Origin: Madurella fahalii
Lineage: Eukaryota; Ascomycota; Sordariomycetes; Sordariales
Direction of reading: 5' to 3'
NCBI GenBank assembly: GCA_029876055.1
Contig: CM056878.1
Coordinates: 3,968,001 to 4,032,000 of the forward strand
DNA: 64,000 nucleotides
Shown here in pieces: positions 21,512-32,159 of the stretch (positions are counted from its first letter, which is position 1; every line of letters begins with the position of its first letter). The notes under the pieces were generated by a model. That model saw only the letters and a list, made by a program, of their open reading frames with translations, was not told where the DNA came from and searched no databases. The translations under genes and the position numbers were made by a program.

Positions 21512-24500
21512 ATGGAGAACCACATATCCGTAAGTCATAATCGAGTGTGACTGCTTGTATTGCACGCATAAGCTGATCCAGAACCCAACGGGAATAGCCA
21601 GATTCGATTCATGTCAGCAACGCACGTGCAGACGGCCGCTCTCGCCTTCATATCGGGAACATTTACTATCTGTCGGAACATATCAGCTGCCTGGCCGACC
21701 TGCGTTCCACCGACCCCCGAGAGGACAAGATGCGTATCGAGCAAACAAAGGGAGGCCTCTTACAAGACGCGTACCGCTGGATCCTCGACAATCCCGAGTA
21801 CCGGCAGTGGCGTGATGGCGAACAAAGCCGGGTGCTTTGGATTAAGGGTGACCCGGGCAAGGGCAAGACGATGCTGCTTTGCGGTATTATCAACGAGCTG
21901 CAAAAATCCATCGGCGACACTGACCTCGTCTCGTTCTTCTTCTGCCAAGCAGCTGATCAGCGCATCAACAACGCCGCGGCCGTCCTGCGTGGCCTCATCT
22001 ATCTCCTCGCCACACAACAACGGTCACTTATCAGTTATATACAAGAGAGACACAGAGACGCAGGGAAGCAGCTTTTCGAGGGTGTGAATGCATGGACCGC
22101 GCTGTCACAAATCCTTACCAGCATGCTCGAGGATCCGAACCTGCAAAATACCTTCCTGGTCATTGACGCGCTCGACGAGTGCGTCACCGACATGCCTCAG
22201 CTCCTGGATTTCATCGCCGAGAAATCACATGTATTTCGCGTGTCAAGTGGATTGTCTCGAGTCGCAACTGGCCGAGCATCGAGGAGCGGCTCAATCTTGC
22301 AACACAAGAAGTTAGACTGTGCCTCGAGCTGAACGAAGACTCCATCTCTGCTGCGGTCGGCATATATATCCGTAGTAAGGTCGACCGACTCGCCCGGCTC
22401 AAGAAATACAACGACGAAACGCGCGATACTGTTCAGCGACACTTGTTTTCTAATGCAAATGATACATTCCTCTGGGTCGCTTTAGTCTGCCGGAATCTTG
22501 AGGAGGTCCCACGGTGGAAAGTCCGAGCCGAGCTAAACACATTCCCCCCTGGCCTTGATCCACTATACCAAAGAATGATGGATCAAATCCGCTATTTGAA
22601 GGACATAGATCTCTGTAGACAGATCCTGGCCATCATGTCAACGGTTTATCGGCCGATTACCTTGACGGAGCTTACCGCATTTCTCGAGCCACTCAAGGAC
22701 ATGTCCGATGACCACGAGTCCCTAGTACAGCTTGTCGAGCTCTGTGGCTCTTTTCTGACCCTACGCCACTGCACTATCTATTTTATCCATCAGTCGTCTA
22801 AGGACTTTTTGCGCGAAAAGGCATTCGACCAGATTTCTCCGTTCGGAATTGTGCACCTACACTACACTATTTATTCAGCATCGCTGCGGGTTATGTCCGA
22901 GACGCTACGCCGAGACGTTTACGACCTACGCCATCCTGGGTTTCCCATCGACCAAGTTGTACAGCCCGAGCCAGACCCGCTGGCCAAAGCACGATATTCG
23001 TGTATTTACTGGGTGGATCATCTGCAGGACTGTGACCCTACTAGGAATGCGGCCCATGACCTCCAAGACGGTGGATCTGTCGATGGGTTTCTATCCCGGA
23101 GCTATCTCCACTGGCTCGAGGCGCTCAGCCTTCTAGGGAGCATGTCAAAGGGGGTACTTTCGATGGCAATGTTGGATAGCCTACTCCAGGTTAGACCGGA
23201 CATCCGTACGTGAAGCCATGGCTAACGCTGCTCTAGGGACAAACAGGCCAACTTGCCAACTCCACCCAGGGAGAAACATACCGACTTATGGACTTTGTTC
23301 GAGACGGACGCCGGTTCATCCAATCGCACAAGTGGGCAATCGAGCAGAGCCCTCTTCAGGTATATGCTGCAGCGCTTGTATTCAGCCCGGCCCGCAGCAT
23401 AATAAGAAATTGGTTCCGGGATGAGGAGCCAAAGTGGATCGTTACAAAACCAGCGGTAGAAGATAACTGGAATGCATGCCTCTTAACGCTCGAGGACCAT
23501 AGCTTTGAGGTCAATTCCGTTGCCTGGTCGCCCGATGGCACGTGGCTCGCCTCGGGGTCAAACGATAAGACAGCCAAGATCTGGGAGGCTGCGACAGGCC
23601 AGTGCCTCATAACGTTCAAGGACCATAGCGATTGCGTCAATTCCGTCGCCTGGTCACCCGATGGCACGCGGCTCGCCTCGGTATCGGACGATTGTACAGC
23701 CAAGATCTGGGAGGCCGCGACAGGCCGGTGCCTCTCGACACTCGAGGGCCATAGCAATTTCGTCCGTTCCGTCGCCTGGTCACCCGATGGCACGCGGCTC
23801 GCCTCGGTGTCGGACGATTGTACAGCCAAGATCTGGGAGGCCGCGACAGGCCGGTGCCTCTCGACACTCGAGGGCCATAGTGATTTCGTCCGTTCTGTCG
23901 CCTGGTCACCCGATAGTACGCAGCTCGCTTCGGGGTCGGGCGATTACACAACCAAGATCTGGGATGCCACGACAGGCCGGTACCTCTCGACGCTCGAGGG
24001 CCATAGCAGTTGCGTCTGTTCCGTCGCCTGGTCACCCGATGGTATGCAGCTCGCCTCGGCGTCAGGCGACAAGACAGTCAAGATCTGGGAGGTTGTGACA
24101 GGCCGGAACGTCTTGACGCTCGAGGGCCATAGCGATTACATTAGTTCCGTTGCCTGGTGGCCCGATGGTATGCAGCTCGCCTCGGCGTCAGGCGACAAGA
24201 CAGTCAAGATCTGGGAGGCCGCGACAGGCCGGTGCCTCTTAACGTTCGATAGCCATTCGTATCTCGTCGAATCCGTCAGCTTATGGCCCAATGGCACACA
24301 GCTCGCCTTCGCATCGTTCGACAACACAGTCAAGATCTGGGAAACTACGACGGGCCGGTACCTCTCGACGCTCGAGGGCCATAGCAGTTGGGTCTGTTCC
24401 GTCGCCTGGTCACCCGATGGTACACGGCTCGCCTCGGGGGCGTGGGACAAGACAGTCAAGATCTGGGATGTTGCGACAGGCCGGTGCCTCTCGACACTCG

Positions 24501-25099
24501 AGGGCCATAGCGATTTCGTCCGTTCCGTCGCCTGGTCACCCGATAGTACGCAGCTCGCTTCGGGATCGGGCGATTGCACAACCAAGATCTGGGATGCCAC
24601 GACAGGCCGGTGCCTCTCGACGCTCGAGAGCTATAGGAATTGCGTCTGTTCCGTCGCCTGGTCACCCGATGGTACGCGGCTCGCCTCGGGGGCGTGGGAC
24701 AAGACAGTCAAGATCTGGGATGTTGCGACAGGCCGGTGCCTCTCGACACTCGAGGGCTATAGCGATAAAGTAACATATCTCCAGTTTGACAAAGATCTGC
24801 CTTACCGTTTATATACCAACGTTGGCACAATCGACTTGCGATCTATAGGATTTCCTACGGTCGTGACTGCTTCCTTCCCTGATGAGTCCGGCCCTACACC
24901 TCAGCGCATTGGGTATGGCCTGGATAGCGCCTGTACCTGGATTACATACGAAGGACAAAATCTTGTGTGGCTGCCCCCGGAGTATCGGCCATCGTCATCA
25001 TCGGCTATATCTAGAACGAATGTAGCAGTCGGTTGTCGTTCGGGTCGGGTCTTACTGCTAAGGTTCTCGGAAGACCTTCCTGTGTCGTACCAGGGTTAA
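21512..25099 (+). pseudogene. NACHT-WD40 (NWD) NOD-like receptor with an internal frameshift
   Basis: NLRs of this HET-D/HET-E/HET-R type act in allorecognition and programmed cell death. Exon 1 (21512-21529) encodes MENHIS; exon 2 begins at 21598. Its frame reads DLRSTDPREDKMRIEQTKGG, then the P-loop IKGDPGKGKTML, FFFCQAAD and the Walker B FLVIDALDEC. Around 22238-22243 the frame changes: continuity to VKWIVSSRNWPSIEERL is restored only by removing two bases (GTGT for GT). The second frame continues through the NACHT C-terminal part (FLWVALVCRNLEEV, FPPGLDPLYQRMMDQI, YFIHQSSKDFL) to 23189. A 47-nt intron (23190-23236, branch-like GCTAAC) leads to exon 3, which encodes a linker and ten WD40 repeats, ending at 25099. 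No HET or other effector domain precedes the NACHT. A sequencing error could mimic the frameshift; otherwise the gene is inactive. Confidence 0.85.
23477..24736 (+). repeat. Array of ten 126-bp WD40-encoding repeats
   Basis: Ten complete 42-codon units follow one another without spacers, each of the form C-LSTLEGHS...VRSVAWSPDGT-LASGS-D-T-KIW-ATGR, plus one diverged partial unit. Units 4 and 9, and units 8 and 10, are nearly identical to each other in DNA although not adjacent. Variation is concentrated at the position after GHS and at the residues around the two variable sites before SVAW and after LAS. This pattern fits repeat shuffling and concerted evolution, as known for HET-D/E/R recognition domains. 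Reading-frame integrity is kept throughout the array. Confidence 0.9.
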
Positions 25100-25877
25100 G
25101 ACGGTTCTTAAGCTACCGGATGTTTTCGCATCTAATCCAGCCTCTCTATCTTTGTTACTTCTTTTTGTCCTTCTTTTTTTCAATAACGTGCCATAAAAAG
25201 GGTGTGGTAGGACGATTCGCTTTATAGCACTGTTGGCCAAATTCTAGCGCTTTCGAGCGGCTTCTTCGGCTATATCTAACTACAGTCTACTTACTGATTC
25301 TATGGGTACTCGGCAGAATATACCTCTAGATCCGGGTGGAATTGATAGACACTTTGGTTCCTTATCGGGTAGTTAGCGGTCATTACCCGCGGCATTACAA
25401 ATTCGCATGGAAACTGTAGGGGGAAATGAATGGAGCAGATATCATATTCGAAGCTTTTCGGCCGGGTTCTCTTCCGATCCTCTGTGAGTTCCAGTGACCG
25501 AAATAGATAACGAATTTATCAAGGAAGAGTCTAACGGCAAGCGATATCTCAAGGGCGAGCAAGCCTACATTGATGACGATGGCTAATATTTGTCCGTAAC
25601 CAGGGTCCCGGCTCGTGTTAGGGAAGCTGTTGAGTGCCCTGAAGTACGGTACTCTATAGCCAATCATTCTTGCCGGCTGGCCTAGGTTGTGACATTGCGG
25701 ATATAGTGGGGAAAGGCATCGTATACCAGTCCAATCGCTCTTCCTCCAGAGGGGCATAATAATTACAGATTAGAAGAGTCTTATTTGCCCATCACTCGAT
25801 GCCTAACGATACTGCGCTCCCCCGACGGAAAGATTAGGACAGCAACGGAGTTACTTAGGTATCTATTTACGGTACTA
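25100..25877. other. Region downstream of the NLR, possible ankyrin remnant
   Basis: No gene can be supported. A minus-strand frame at 25757-25395 contains GYGQILAIVINVGLLALE and VRLFLDK, which loosely resembles ankyrin helices and could extend the NACHT-ankyrin relic to its right. This is a weak resemblance. Confidence 0.3.
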
Positions 25878-26700
25878 TTATAGCGAGCCGAGCTGAGGGC
25901 TCAGTTCATCAGCTCTGATTTCTTCAGGCATATTGAAGTGTGCAGGCGGCGTCAGTGCAGACACGTCCGGACCTAGTAACAAGCTCTCGCCACCTCGCTC
26001 ACGTCTTGCCGCAAAGGCTCCGATGCCTGGATGCGCCACGCCGTTATGCAACGCGTTGCACCGAAGGGAGGCTCCATTTTGCAAGAGGCAGGACAGGATT
26101 TCGGCTCCCTGTGGTCGCGGTTCGGGCCCTCTCACCCTACAAACTGCTGCTGCCACTGCCGCTTTGCCGAACAGAGAGGTCCTCTATCCTAGGATACCGA
26201 AGTCGCTTTTACAGTGATATGCGTCAGGTCGCTAAGCACCCCACTCCAAGAACACAATGCTCTATCCTTAACTTGAGCGATGCTAGTAACCTAGGTTTAA
26301 GCCGACCGATTCCATCCTTCCAAGGAGTTGTCTGTATAGTCCATCGAGACCTGGAGGGATATGATTGACTGCTACTTCGATCTTCTTTAATCCGGCACCC
26401 TCAGACTCAAGATCCAGAACTTGCTTCACCACGAGACGCGTCACATGAAAACGCCGGAGGCACATTCTGTGATCAAGGCCGGAACCGTAGAGTATGTTCG
26501 CGTACGGAATGAAACAAGCTGATCATCCACGACTGTCGAAATATCTCTTAGGTTTTCATCCTCAGCGTATATATCGAAGCTTCTTTCGCCTAGATCTAGC
26601 ATCGGGTAATAATTCTTTTTAGTTGCAGGAGTTGGATTCTTTGTCCGTTGAGGTCTTCTAGTTACTATCCATTTCGACTTCCCACTCTTCTTTTTATTCC
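25878..26700 (-). pseudogene. NACHT-ankyrin NLR relic
   Basis: On the minus strand, in order, I read KWIVTRRP near 26670 (the NACHT sensor motif KWIVTSRP), DENLRDISTVVDDQLVSFRT, then in another frame RLVVKQVLDLESEGAGLKKIE with HIPPGLDGLYRQLLGRME at about 26420-26300 (the 'IPPxLDxLYRQLL' segment after the NACHT in fungal NLRs). A third frame at 26156-25878 reads GAEILSCLLQNGASLRCNAL, ankyrin-like. The P-loop end is missing, frames change several times and the DNA is AT-richer. It is a dead fragment of a different NLR class from the neighbouring NACHT-WD40 gene and lies tail-to-tail with it. Confidence 0.6.
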
Positions 26701-27514
26701 TTCTTTCATAGGGAATGTAAGAGGACAGCTTATTAATTCTCTTGCGACGCGGCAAGATGAAGTGTCTGTGGCATGTGTGCCTCAAGACGAATGGCACGAA
26801 GTTGCCAGGAAACCTCACGAAAACGTGACATTGACAACGACAACACCAAAGCGGTTGAACATGGAGCTGGGGTGAAACCTGAGCTCGGTCTGGACAGGGC
26901 TGCGCCGAAGTCTAACCAGATCTCGATGCCGACTCAGGATCTGGGCGAGTGTGTGACTCGAGTCCCTGCAGTCAGCGTGCTCTGCAGTTGCGGGGATCGG
27001 CCGTTTCCTTGACACGCGGAGGGAAAGCTCATGGGGCCCGGCAATTCCGTGGCCATTGACCACAACACTCGGGGAGGCGATGAACAGTTGGCCCTGTGAT
27101 TACCTACCGTACAGTCAGCCACCTGGGTGCTCCTACGGAGTACATCTACGAGGACAGCGGAGGGTCCCCTTGGTATGATAGCATTTGTTTTCAGCTCCCT
27201 TTGTCTGGGGTGCGCTGCCCGCGGATCGTGAGCAACCGCGGCGAAAATCAACGTTACAGGGTGCCATGTTGAGGGCCACTTTCGGCCCAACTACCTGTCT
27301 TTCTCTCTTTCTCCTTTCCTGTCCTGTCCAGACGAACAAAGCTCGGCAAAACAGCCGCAATCTGGATCGAGCAAACGCCAACTCCAGGCGGCTTGGCTTC
27401 GTGCCAGCCTGATCACAATTTGCGGCTGGGACAGGTAGACGACATGTTCGAAGATTCAGAACCACACGGTCTCGTCCTCGCCTCCCCCCCTCTCCCCGGT
27501 GCTCTCACCCACCA
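26701..27514. other. Intergenic stretch, no gene seen
   Basis: No supported coding sequence or RNA gene is seen. Open frames are short and contradictory. The segment separates the NACHT-ankyrin relic from the membrane-protein relic. Confidence 0.4.
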
Positions 27515-27913
27515 GATGCCGCTACTCTTATAACGGAGTATCAGCCCGCGCCGCTCTACTACGGGTTGAGTTGGGCCATCCTAAACACCATCGGGTTCGC
27601 CAATGTGCTATTTGGCCTGGTTATCGCCAGCATCACCAGCCTTTCGCCAGCGACGCTCATTCCCATTGTCGTATCGACGCCGGGGCCACGGCCAACGGAC
27701 TATAGTTCAATTGGCAGGCCCGCCTAGCAAACTGCGCCCGTAGCCAATCCCGAAGGCCTAGCCGACCTTGCCCGCCTGGCCGTCCCGGCGATCCGATCCA
27801 ACGGCTTAGTCAACCTTGGCCGCCCGGCCGTCCCAGCGATCGGATCCTACAAGCCTGCAGTCAAATTCAACGGCCCAGCTATACACCTGCGAACACTGTG
27901 GCCAAACCTCTGA
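27515..27913 (+). pseudogene. Unidentified membrane-protein relic with a 16-residue tandem repeat
   Basis: One frame from 27515 reads DAATLITEYQPAPLYYGLSW, then a hydrophobic stretch (AILNTIGFANVLFGLVIASI) and PATLIPIVVST. It passes one TAG near 27725 and continues to a stop at about 27912. The hydrophobic segment is long enough for a membrane helix. After the TAG come two 48-bp units (27751-27798 and 27799-27846) encoding GLADLARLAVPAIRSN-like and GLVNLGRPAVPAIGSY-like 16-residue repeats, with a decayed third copy. CAG-to-TAG would fit a RIP-type transition. I do not recognise the family with confidence. It has no clear start and is probably a fragment. Confidence 0.4.
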
Positions 27914-28859
27914 CAAGAGACGCCTCCTGATTGGGCGTATCTTTCAAAGCCACCGCCCGGCCCGACAACGTCAACGACAACGTTAGCGATGACTTCAACA
28001 ACCGAAGGAGAGCCTCTCAGACTTTCGAGCCAGGATTCAGGATACAAAGGAGTACCAGGAACTCGTGGCATTAGCGTTAGCCTGGATAACAGACAAGTTG
28101 ACGCAATGCCTATACGAAGTGATAGTTAGGAACCCTCTTTTGGCTTCGGCCTACAGGGCTCCCGCACCCTCTGAGATAGCTGCTACGTACACCTTTGAAC
28201 AACAAGATTAGACCTTTTTCTCTTTTTCCTACGTAACAACACTCCAAGGTAACGAGATCTATCCCAGTGTTTTATATAAGTAAGTATAACCTCCTAGTTT
28301 ATCAGCCTATCTTATTTTATAATACGAGGGCGGGCGGTGGCTGTTGCCGGCGTGGTAGTCGGTAGGTTTGGGGTTGTGGAAAGAATGTGAAGTGGGGCGG
28401 CAGGATCGGCTAAAAATACAACACTACAAAAGTCACAACCAACCCGCGAAGCACAACCACTAACTGATAAGCACAACGCACATTACACAACGGTGCTGTT
28501 GGCATGAAAGACGCGGTCAATACTCGAAGTAATACCCAATGGGATGGAGACATGGACCTAGAATCCACCAAGTTGAAGCAACTCAATCCACTGATTGGCT
28601 AGATTACCACCGCCCCCAAGATTTGCCCAATGCAAGGGGAGGAGGCGGAGGGTTCGGCTCTGATGCAAGATATGCCCGAACCAAGATGAGGCAGCAAACG
28701 CACGCACTCCTTCTTCTTCTTCTTTTATTTTTTTTCTTTTCCATTCCAGCAGGCTTTCATTCTAACAGGTCAATTAATTTCTCGTCTTGCATGCACATCT
28801 TCCCCTATCTAATTATCTCTCCTTAGGTTTTCCTAAGACAGAGAGAAGCAGTATTAACC
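27914..28859. other. Intergenic region upstream of the SDR gene
   Basis: No gene is recognised. The right part would be the promoter and 5' leader of the SDR gene; a pyrimidine-rich tract (TTCTTCTTCTTCTTTTATTTTTTTTC) lies at about 28709-28735, typical of fungal core promoters. Confidence 0.4.
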
Positions 28860-29843
28860 ATGGCAGCGCCGCAGCCCTCGTACACCAAGATGACACATTC
28901 GGCCACCTACGCGGCGATCAACCCGACCCTCCCCGCACTCTCCTCCGCAGGCAAGGTGGTGGTGATCACGGGCGCGACGGGCGGCATCGGGCGGGCGGCG
29001 GCGCTGTCGTTCACCGCCTCAGGCCCCAAGGCGCTCGTTCTGCTCGGCCGGCGCGAGGACGCGCTGGCCGAGACGGCGGGGCTCGTCCGCTCCAGCCGCG
29101 ACTCTCTCATGGTCGAGACGCACGCGGTAGACCTGCTCGACAGCGGCAAACTCCGCCGCGTCTTTGCCGATGTCGCGGCCGCCCACGGCGCCGTCGACGT
29201 CGTGATCCACGCGGCCGGCGTGCTGGCGCCCGTGGTGCCGCTCGTCGACGCCGACCCGGCCACGTTCCTCGACGGCTACAAGATGACCGTCGTCGGCACG
29301 CTGGCGCTGGCGCAGGCGCTGGTGCTGGGCAACGGAGAGAAAAAGGAGGCGACGCTCGTCAACCTCACCACGGCCGGCGTCTTCTTCCCGCCCTTCCCCG
29401 GCATGGGCGCTTACGTCAGCTCCAAGATGGCCGCCGTCAAGCTGCTGCAGGCCTTCGGCGCCGAGAACCCCCACGTCCGGATCCACCACGTCCACCCGGG
29501 CTTCCTCGACACGGCCATGTCCGCCCAGCTGTCCAAGACCACCAAGCTTCCCTTCAGCTTCGACGACAGTAAGCCCCACTCCCTCTTTGATGTCGACACC
29601 ATTGATCGAACGCTTACTTAAACTTCTCCCCCAGTCTCCCTCCCCGCCGATTTCCTGGTCTGGGTCGTGTCGCCCGGGGCCAAGTTCCTCAACGGCAAGG
29701 TCGTCTTCGCCGCCTGGGACGTCGACGAGCTCAAGAGCCGCGAGAAGGAGATCGTCGGCACCTCGCCCTTCAGCGGCGAGCTGTGGGTGAGCTTCTCGGG
29801 CTTCCCGCGTTACGTCGGCGGCCATGCTCTCGGCGGACACTAA
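28860..29843 (+). CDS. Short-chain dehydrogenase/reductase (SDR)
   Basis: This NAD(P)H-dependent oxidoreductase has 305 residues in two exons (28860-29568, 29635-29843; 66-nt intron with GTAAGC donor and CCCCCAG acceptor). The Rossmann fold shows KVVVITGATGGIGRAAAL (cofactor glycine motif TGxxxGIG), VDLLDSGKLR, VIHAAGVLAP (NNAG-like motif), LVNLTTAGVF and the catalytic AYVSSKMA (YxxxK). The C-terminal exon encodes FLVWVVSPGAKFLNGKVVFA with a final aromatic-rich tail. All catalytic motifs are present and the frame is intact. It lies next to a dead polyketide cluster, but it does not look like the anthrol or versicolorin reductases of such clusters, so membership is doubtful. Substrate unknown. 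Confidence 0.9.
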
Positions 29844-30104
29844 ATGTAGAAATCAGGATGATGGGAACTGAGGCTGGGCTCGGTATACACATATTAATAC
29901 CACGTTGCAACTTGCTAGATAAAATCCGGGGGTTTCCAGAAGACTGAAACAAAGTGTTCTTCCTTTCTGTTTCTTTCTTTCTTCAGATCTCTAAAAACCC
30001 ACAGAACAACGGAACTGTACCTCTACCCTCCCACTCACGTCATGCGTCCTGCTATGTGCTCTGGATACAACTTAACTAGATAAACATTTTGAGCAATCAA
30101 TCAG

Positions 30105-31005
30105 TCATAAGACTAGTCTACCAGTGGCTTCCTCGGTGGCGAACTGCAGCTTGGAGCGGAGCAAAATCACGATGGGCTCCACTAAGGTCGGTGTCGCTCC
30201 TCCTCCCTCATCCTGCGCGTATCTCTGCGTGAACCGCAGAACGACCTTGGCGATCTTGGCCAGGCCCTCGAACTCGCCCTGGTCCGAGTAATATTCATTC
30301 AAGTAAGCTGGCAGCGGCAACGACCGGGTGTGATGGTGATGGGGGCTAAACGGCGTCAGCGGCCAGGGGAACGACAACGACGCCTCATCAGGGGCTTGCT
30401 GCTGCTGGTGGTGGTGGTGGTGGTGGGGCTGGCGGTGTGGCGGTGCTGTTGCTGTTGCTGATGGAGCACGGCGTCTATCAGCGCGATGTACGCCGACGCC
30501 ACGAGCAGGGGCACACCAGGATGGTCAGCAGCTGCTGGCAGACGGTCATGATCTTGGAGCTGGACTCGGCCGGCGGAGCTCGGCAGGCGGCCTTCCGGCC
30601 CGGGTCCAGCTGCTCGACGATAGACGTTGCCGTCCGGGCGCAGTCGCCCTAGCCTGCTCTGCTTACGCTGCTCCGAGGAAGAACACAATTATCGGCAGCT
30701 GCCGGCGGCTGCTCTTCAAACTGTTGATTGATGTGCTCATTTGATAATGGCATTTGCGTGGTGGACTCGTTGGTTGTGAAGACCGCATAGTTGTGGTCCG
30801 CTCTCAGGGGCATTTGAGAAGTAGCGGCCGCTGGATGATCTGGATTTGCTTCGTCTAACGACTCCATGCCCCAGTCGTAGCCGCCCAGTCGAAGTCCCCC
30901 GTGGCAAAACTGACGCGGTGGCCATTGAAGCACTAATAAATAGCAGGCCGGTGCGCCCTTCCCTCGGGGGAGCACCTGGACGGCAGACAGGTCGATAGAG
31001 CGCAC
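30105..31005 (-). pseudogene. AflR-type secondary-metabolism regulator, C-terminal relic
   Basis: Minus-strand frames in order resemble the C-terminal domain of AflR-like Zn2Cys6 regulators that sit beside non-reducing PKS genes. GMESLDEANPDHPAA and HNYAVFTTNES appear near 30880-30770. A frame near 30640 reads TATSIVEQLDPGRKAACRA and KIMTVCQQLLTILVCPCS, the Cys-rich 'LLxILxCPCS' core. A shifted frame continues LLVASAYIALIDAVLHQ, then Gln/His/Thr microsatellites, then FEGLAKIAKVVLRFTQRYAQ and TPTLVEPIVILLRSKLQ with EATGRLVL at the end. The Zn2Cys6 DNA-binding domain is not found upstream. Several frameshifts separate the parts. It is a dead pathway-specific regulator, in divergent orientation to the thioesterase and PKS relics. 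Confidence 0.6.
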
Positions 31006-31128
31006 ACCTCGTCCTTACTTCATTTGATCCCTTGCACAAGAAGCGGCGGGCGTTAAAGCCAACCGTTACCGCTGGTCTCATGCTCTCTATGCGGCCGTGT
31101 AAGCTTCTGATTTAGCGCCCCCACTACG

Positions 31129-31357
31129 ATCCCTTTAACCGTAAGATTGGACCGTTTCTTGGCCAGAAGGGACATTGGCCAGTAATAAGGTATAATGAGT
31201 GCCAAGGCGTCGATCTCTCCACGGTGATACCTCATCTCTCGGCCTAGTCAAACCTCCCTCATGGGTTTAAGGCTGAATCACGTGGTTGCTGGAGGTATGT
31301 GTATCAAAAAGCTTAATGGGTCGCCAAGAAATGGTCCAATGTTACGGTTAAAGGGAT
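31129..31357. mobile_element. Short inverted-repeat element (MITE-like), 229 bp
   Basis: The left end (31129-31163) begins ATCCCTTTAACCGTAAGATT and the right end (31323-31357) is its inverted copy. Over 35 bp I count two mismatches. The inner 165 bp has no coding capacity that I recognise. A pair of long near-perfect terminal inverted repeats with a short non-coding interior is the structure of a non-autonomous DNA transposon. A target-site duplication is not obvious beyond an AT dinucleotide. It lies exactly between the regulator relic and the thioesterase relic of the dead polyketide cluster. Confidence 0.65.
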
Positions 31358-31479
31358 GGGAAGCGGCTCCCCAACCGACGACCGGGGAAACCTTTTTTCG
31401 ATGCTTGACCGCCTTTTTACTACTATGCAAGGACCTTCATTTACACGACGATGCAGAGAGGGTAATGCGCTCTCCATCA

Positions 31480-31827
31480 GCTAGTCCGCGCAGGCTGGGC
31501 TGCGGGGCCGGCTACCCCGGCCACGGCGACTTGATCAAAGACCTGCCGCGCGTTTTAGACATGTACATCGCGCAGCGGGACGCCAGGGAGAGGCAGGTCT
31601 GCGCGGTGCTGGCTCTCGATCAGAGGCTGACCGCCAGCACGGTAAACGGTCTAACTGTGGAGGATGTGGAGGCGCGTCTCTACGGGGAGGTGGCCGGGAG
31701 CGCGGACGGGTTCGATACTGCTCGGAAGTCGCTGCTGGACCAGGTCTTATACATGTTGGCCGACCATGGCAAAGTCGGGTCCCGACTGGTTGGGTCGAGT
31801 CAGACCAGACACTGGTTTGTCAATTAA
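31480..31827 (+). pseudogene. Metallo-beta-lactamase-type thioesterase, C-terminal relic
   Basis: The frame reads GYPGHGDLIKDLPRVLDMYI, then QRDARERQV and later GLTVEDVEARLYGEVAGSAD with SLLDQVLYMLADHGKV. 'GHG-x-x-I-x-D-x-x-x-x-I-x-x-YIxHR-x-RE' followed by a 'T-x-E-D-I-x-x-x-LY' winged-helix is the C-terminal signature of LACTB2-like metallo-beta-lactamase hydrolases. In fungi this subfamily includes the stand-alone thioesterases that release products from PKSs lacking a TE domain. The zinc-binding HxHxDH part is not found upstream; the inverted-repeat element ends at 31357 just before it. The frame stops at 31827 and the PKS relic follows. Confidence 0.55.
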
Positions 31828-32159
31828 GTCAGCTTTGGCTGCAGTATAAGCGGTAATTAACCCGTCTGTATAATGGAGATTTGTAACCTAGTAGCTTTAG
31901 TGCGCAATATCAACTTTTCGCTGACCAGTTGCCCCTTTCAGATAATCCTCCGACTCGGATTTCGAGCCTGTGTGCAGCTCTTTTTACCTAACGGGAGGCT
32001 GCATGCCTCAGTTCAGATTCGTTGTTAACGTTCCTGTATCCATGTGGCGAAGTGACAGTGCTTAGCAGCACACAGAATTGTTATGTGCTACATATTAGTC
32101 GCAGAGCCGAGACTTAACAACCCTCTTCAAGCTAGAAGTGAATTGATAAATCGGCTTTT
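31828..32159. other. Gap between thioesterase and PKS relics
   Basis: AT-richer sequence with no recognisable coding content. It corresponds to the former intergenic space between the thioesterase and PKS genes. Confidence 0.35.

Noticed and set aside
28860..29843. The SDR as a ketoreductase of the dead polyketide cluster
   Set aside because: It is intact while the cluster is dead, and its sequence does not look like the reductases known from such clusters. Proximity alone is weak evidence.
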